DNA from: an uncultured Myxococcaceae bacterium
GTDB lineage: Bacteria; Myxococcota_A; Polyangia; Polyangiales; Ga0077539
Assembly: GCA_945952225.1 (NCBI GenBank)
Contig: CAMFHP010000083.1
Coordinates: 1 to 37,918 of the forward strand
Direction: 5' to 3'
DNA length: 37,918 bases
Shown in pieces: positions 34,964 through 37,918 of the stretch; position 1 is the stretch's first letter; each line of letters starts with the position of its first letter. The position numbers were made by a program, and so were the translations under genes. The notes under the pieces were generated by a model. The model saw only the letters and a program-made list of their open reading frames with translations, did no database searches and was not told the origin of the DNA.

Positions 34964-36330
34964 TGAAGACCTGGCGCAACTGGCTCGGCAACGTCACGGC
35001 CTCGCCGCACGACCTCGTCACCCCCGCGAGCACCTCCGAGGTCGTCGACTGCGTCGAGCGCGCATCGCGTCGCGGGGAGCGCGTGCGCGTGGTGGGCGCG
35101 GGCTACGCGTGGAGTCCGCTCGTGCCCGTCGAAGGCACGCTGCTCTCGACGGCGCGGCTGCGCGCGGTGCGACGCGTCGACGTCGAACGTCAGCAGGTCA
35201 CCATCGAGGCGGGCGCCACCGTGCGCGAGCTCGTCGACTTCGTCACGGCCCACGGCATGAGCGTGCGCAGCCCCTCGATGTTCATGGGACTCTCCGTGGG
35301 AGGCCTCCTCGCGACGGGCTCGCACGGCACCGGACTCGACGCCGCGACCTTCGGCGACGCGGTGACGTCCTTCGAACTGGTCACGCCCGACGGATCGGTT
35401 CGCACGGTGACCGACGTCGACTCGCCCCTCGCCCGCGCGCTGCTCTGCAACCTCGGCGCGCTCGGCGTCGTCACCGCGGTGACGCTCCAGTGTCGGCCCG
35501 CGTTCAACGTGCAGGAGGTCCACGCCCCGGCGGACATCGACGACGTGGCCGCGCTGATTCCGTCGATGCTCGCGGAGAACGACTTCGTCGAGCTCTTCTG
35601 GATGCCGCCGTCGAGGCGCGCGAAGTTCAAGCTGGGCAACCGCACCTCGCGCCCCGCGACGCCCGTGACCGGTCGACGCCATCCCTCCGCGGGCGATCAC
35701 TTCATCGCGGGACTGAGCCCGCTCTTCCCCTACCTCGCGCACCTGCGACCGATCCTCGACCCCCTCGCGCAGACCGTCTACGACCGCATCGGAACGGGCG
35801 TGCGAGTGGTGAGCGCCCCCGACTTCGCGCACTACAACCAGGCCTATCCGCGCTGCATCAGCAGCGAGTTCGGCATCCCCATCGAGCGCGCCCCCGAGGC
35901 CTGGCGCTGGATCCACGGCCGCCTCCGACGCTACGGCGACGCGGGCGCGCGCCCGGTGAGCCTCATCGTGCACGCGCGCTTCTGCGGACCGAGCCGCGCG
36001 CTGATCGCCCCCTCGGCGGGACGCGCGACGTGTCACCTCGAAGTGCTGTCGTTTCACGGCAACGAGCACCGTCACCTCTTCGGTGAAGACTTCGACCTCG
36101 TGATGCGCAGCCGCTTCGACGGACGCCCGCACTGGGGCAAGGAGATCTTCAACCCCGCCGAGGCCGCGTCGGGCTATGGCGACAACCTCGGCGTCTTTCT
36201 CGACCTCCGACGTGAGCTCGACCCGCGGCAGCGCTTTCTCAACCCGTTTCTGCGCGACCAGGTCTTCGGCCTCGGCCGCCGCCTGCGCGCTGCGCCCCAC
36301 GACAGGCGCGACGCGCAACGGACGGACTGA
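34963..36330 (+). CDS. FAD-binding oxidase, D-arabinono-lactone/aldonolactone oxidase family
   Basis: A 455-residue flavoprotein of the VAO/ALO superfamily. The FAD domain shows VRVVGAGYAWSPL, ATVRELVDF, TGSHGTGLDAATFGDAV and LGALGVVTAVTL; the C-terminal catalytic domain carries the family signature HWGK (H390-K393) and ends DPRQRFLNPFLRD. Related enzymes oxidise aldonolactones or alditols with O2, releasing H2O2. The residue that carries covalently bound FAD in many members (His in GxGHS) is Tyr48 here, so FAD is probably non-covalent. The ATG overlaps the lipoxygenase stop. The true substrate is unknown; coupling to a lipoxygenase suggests a shared pathway. Confidence 0.9.
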   Translation: MKTWRNWLGNVTASPHDLVTPASTSEVVDCVERASRRGERVRVVGAGYAWSPLVPVEGTLLSTARLRAVRRVDVERQQVTIEAGATVRELVDFVTAHGMSVRSPSMFMGLSVGGLLATGSHGTGLDAATFGDAVTSFELVTPDGSVRTVTDVDSPLARALLCNLGALGVVTAVTLQCRPAFNVQEVHAPADIDDVAALIPSMLAENDFVELFWMPPSRRAKFKLGNRTSRPATPVTGRRHPSAGDHFIAGLSPLFPYLAHLRPILDPLAQTVYDRIGTGVRVVSAPDFAHYNQAYPRCISSEFGIPIERAPEAWRWIHGRLRRYGDAGARPVSLIVHARFCGPSRALIAPSAGRATCHLEVLSFHGNEHRHLFGEDFDLVMRSRFDGRPHWGKEIFNPAEAASGYGDNLGVFLDLRRELDPRQRFLNPFLRDQVFGLGRRLRAAPHDRRDAQRTD

Positions 36331-36398
36331 GCGGCTCCCATCGAGACGAAGGTCGAGCGTCCCCGCACACCACGCTCCCCACCACGGCCGCGGCCGCG

Positions 36399-37292
36399 TC
36401 AGGTCTTTCCGCGCCAGTGCGCGCCGTGCCGTGCGAAGCCCTCTCGCACGCGCGACCGCACCTCGTCGGGCAGCGGACCCCGCGCGACGCACGCGACGGC
36501 GCGTTCGAGGTGTTCGACGCTGGCGGTGCCGACGATGCACGCGCTCACGCCCGGCGCGAAGGCCGAGAAGCGCAGCGAGAGCTCGTCCCACGCGAGCGGC
36601 GACGGATCGAGCGCCATCGCGCGCAGCCGCTCCCAGTAGACCTCGGCGTAGTCACCCACGGGACGCGCTTCAAATCGCCACGGCGCGTTGGCGAGCGGAC
36701 GCTTCGCGATGACCCCGAGACCGCGCGACGCCGCCTCGCGCAGGGCGCCATCGAGTGAGGCCTGATCGCAGAGATTGACCGACGCCTCGACGGACGCGAA
36801 GCGCCCCGAGCGCACGGCCCACGTGAGCGCCTCGTTCTCGCCCGAGTAGGCCGCGACGCGCACCTTGCCTGCGCGCACGGCGCCTTCGAGCGCTTCGATC
36901 ACCTCACCGCGCGCGAGCACCTCCCTCGGACACGAGTGCAGATGAAACACGTCGATGCGATCGGTCACGAGCCGTGAGAGCGCCGCGTCGACGCCTGCGG
37001 TGATGCAGGACGCCGTCCAGTCGGCCACGCCCTCGACGCCGTAGCCGCCCTTGGTCGAGAGCACGAACTCGTCGCGGCGGTGCTTGAGATACCGCGCGAT
37101 GCGAGCCTCCGAGGCGCCGTAACTCCGCGCGGTGTCGAGGAGCGTCACCCCGAGGTCGAGGGCGCGATGGAGCAGCGTTTCCGCCTCGCGCTCGCCGAGG
37201 TCGGCGCGTCCGATCTGCGCAGCGCCGAGGCCGAGCGCAGAGACCGTGAGACCCGTGGAGCCGAACGCGCGACGCGGGAGTGAAGGGTTCAT
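36399..37292 (-). CDS. Aldo/keto reductase
   Basis: A 297-residue NAD(P)H-dependent oxidoreductase with a TIM barrel. The N-terminus RRAFGSTGLTVSALGLGAAQ is typical. The catalytic tetrad is visible: Asp and Tyr in LLDTARSYGASE, Lys in LSTKGGYG and His in VFHLHSC. The cofactor-binding end of the barrel shows CIVGTASVEHLERAV. Such proteins reduce aldehydes or ketones; the substrate cannot be predicted. It is convergent with the flavin oxidase gene across 68 bp that contain the palindromic CGGCCGCGGCCG (36384-36395). The start was set at ATG 37292 since the upstream frame is not coding-like. Confidence 0.93.
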   Translation of the reverse strand: MNPSLPRRAFGSTGLTVSALGLGAAQIGRADLGEREAETLLHRALDLGVTLLDTARSYGASEARIARYLKHRRDEFVLSTKGGYGVEGVADWTASCITAGVDAALSRLVTDRIDVFHLHSCPREVLARGEVIEALEGAVRAGKVRVAAYSGENEALTWAVRSGRFASVEASVNLCDQASLDGALREAASRGLGVIAKRPLANAPWRFEARPVGDYAEVYWERLRAMALDPSPLAWDELSLRFSAFAPGVSACIVGTASVEHLERAVACVARGPLPDEVRSRVREGFARHGAHWRGKT

Positions 37293-37807
37293 CGTGGTCG
37301 GTGACGATACGCGAAGCACCTCCGCGGCGAGCGCTTCTGACACGGGGCGTGCGATGCGTTCGACGTGGCGACGTAGGACGGCACCCCGACGTGGGCTCGT
37401 TGCGCGAGCTCCTCATCGCGACCGACGCGGGTGTCGGCGCGGTGGTGGCGAGCGGTCGACATGAGCCGTAGCGCGACGCCGCGGGCATCGAGCAGGGCGC
37501 ACTGTACACCGTGGTCATCGCCGCGATCGTGGGCGGGCTCCACGCGCGACGCGCGCACGTTCGAGCGTCCCCACACGGCACAGGAAACCTCGCCCGGCGT
37601 CGTGGCCACTCATGAAGCGTCACACGACCTGATTGCATCGGCGCGCTCCCGGTACGAAGGTGGCGCCCATGCTCGACCACCGGGAACTTCTTCAGGCCGT
37701 GGCGTGCGCCGAACGCGCGCTCCTCCACGACCCTGTCGGCCACCTTGCACCAGGGCGGGCGCACCAAATCTGCTTGAGTTCTCGGGCAATCGCGATAGGG
37801 GCGATTC
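37293..37807. other. 515-bp gap up to IS transposase
   Basis: No gene is recognised. Open frames on both strands lack family signatures. The right-hand part from about 37751 belongs to the insertion sequence leader. The aldo/keto reductase promoter should lie near 37293-37350 but no clear elements were seen. Confidence 0.5.
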
Positions 37808-37918
37808 ATGGAGAGCTCCAGTCCCCCGAAGGTCGGCGCGGTGCTCGCAAAGCACTTCGAGACGCTGCATGACCCTCGCGTCGCGCGTGGCCGTCTTCAT
37901 CCGCTGCTCAACGTCGTT
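37751..37918 (+). mobile_element. Left end of ISAs1-family insertion sequence (partial)
   Basis: The boundary is a guess from CAGGGCGGGCGCACC at 37751, the change to a more A/T-rich leader (AAATCTGCTTGAGTT), and the transposase start at 37808. The right end is outside the window, so inverted repeats and target duplication cannot be verified. Confidence 0.5.
37808..37918 (+). CDS. ISAs1 family transposase, N-terminal fragment
   Basis: Thirty-seven codons run to the window edge. The segment HFETLHDPRVARGRLHPLL matches the N-terminal signature of ISAs1 (H-repeat type) DDE transposases, where F..L.DPR..R...HPL is conserved. The catalytic domain is beyond the window. The ATG is preceded by a G-rich stretch (GGGGCG). 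Confidence 0.8.
   Translation, partial: MESSSPPKVGAVLAKHFETLHDPRVARGRLHPLLNVV

Noticed and set aside
36384-36395. CGGCCGCGGCCG palindrome as a transcription terminator
   Set aside because: There is no unpaired loop or T-run, and GC palindromes of this kind occur by chance in such DNA.
37406-37576. Minus-strand frame with LLDARGVALRL, resembling part of an IS5-type transposase
   Set aside because: The similarity is short, no DDE residues or neighbouring motifs follow, and the opposite strand is equally open.
37633-37760. Minus-strand frame reading KVADRVVEERAFGARHGLKKF
   Set aside because: The composition is plausible, but no family, ribosome site or consistent start is seen, and it abuts the insertion sequence. 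It is too short to support a gene call.

Overview
The window looks like a chromosomal segment of a very high-GC myxobacterium (Myxococcota, probably of the Polyangiales/Sandaracinaceae type). The reasons are almost exclusive G/C at third codon positions, two transmembrane Ser/Thr protein kinases with Pro/Ala-rich linkers, lipoproteins with Asp-Ala low-complexity linkers behind the lipidation site, a protein ending in a MYXO-CTERM-like sorting tail (GCSC, membrane segment, arginines), RCC1-repeat and NIDO/MopE-type surface proteins, and many genes that start without a Shine-Dalgarno sequence. The assignment is an inference from these traits. No tRNA, rRNA, CRISPR array or prophage was recognised.

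Layout. 173-2135 (+): a B12-binding-type radical SAM enzyme overlapping a small His-Asp repeat lipoprotein. 2142-5747 (-): a gltX operon with a CPBP membrane protease and a zinc-ribbon membrane protein. 6010-9351 (+): a trifunctional GH18/NodB/GT2 polysaccharide protein. 9382-9903 (-): a cyclic-nucleotide-binding protein. 10057-14033 (+): a three-gene cassette of kinase, TPR-type exported protein and lamin-tail lipoprotein, convergent with a second kinase (14049-15701, -). 15702-15947: a regulatory-looking gap with a G-quadruplex motif and an A/T-rich inverted repeat. 15948-18546 (+): comM, a small overlapping gene and a Uma2-family nuclease. 18662-19360 (+): a membrane protein. 19396-19607: a strikingly regular array of ten 21-bp units. 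19844-23771: a lipoprotein, a rhodanese-fusion protein, an unknown protein and a methyltransferase. 23910-27530: a small acidic protein, a GH13 glucan-active enzyme and an unknown protein. 27573-29785 (+): a thioredoxin-like lipoprotein and an AAA ATPase fused to a PD-(D/E)XK nuclease domain. 29742-33051: a frameshifted NIDO/MopE/Cys-rich MYXO-CTERM protein divergent from an RCC1 protein. 33377-36330 (+): a lipoxygenase translationally coupled to an FAD sugar/lactone-oxidase-family protein. 36399-37292 (-): an aldo/keto reductase. 37751-37918: the left end of an ISAs1-type insertion sequence that runs off the window.

Most genes look like ordinary accessory chromosomal genes, and no complete known defence or biosynthetic system is visible. 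The parts most worth following are the 21-bp array, the lipoxygenase/flavin-oxidase pair, the apparent loss of one GT dinucleotide in the NIDO protein, the direct-repeat operator candidate beside it, the structured gap upstream of comM, the trifunctional glycan protein, and a rhodanese fusion whose active-site cysteine is serine.
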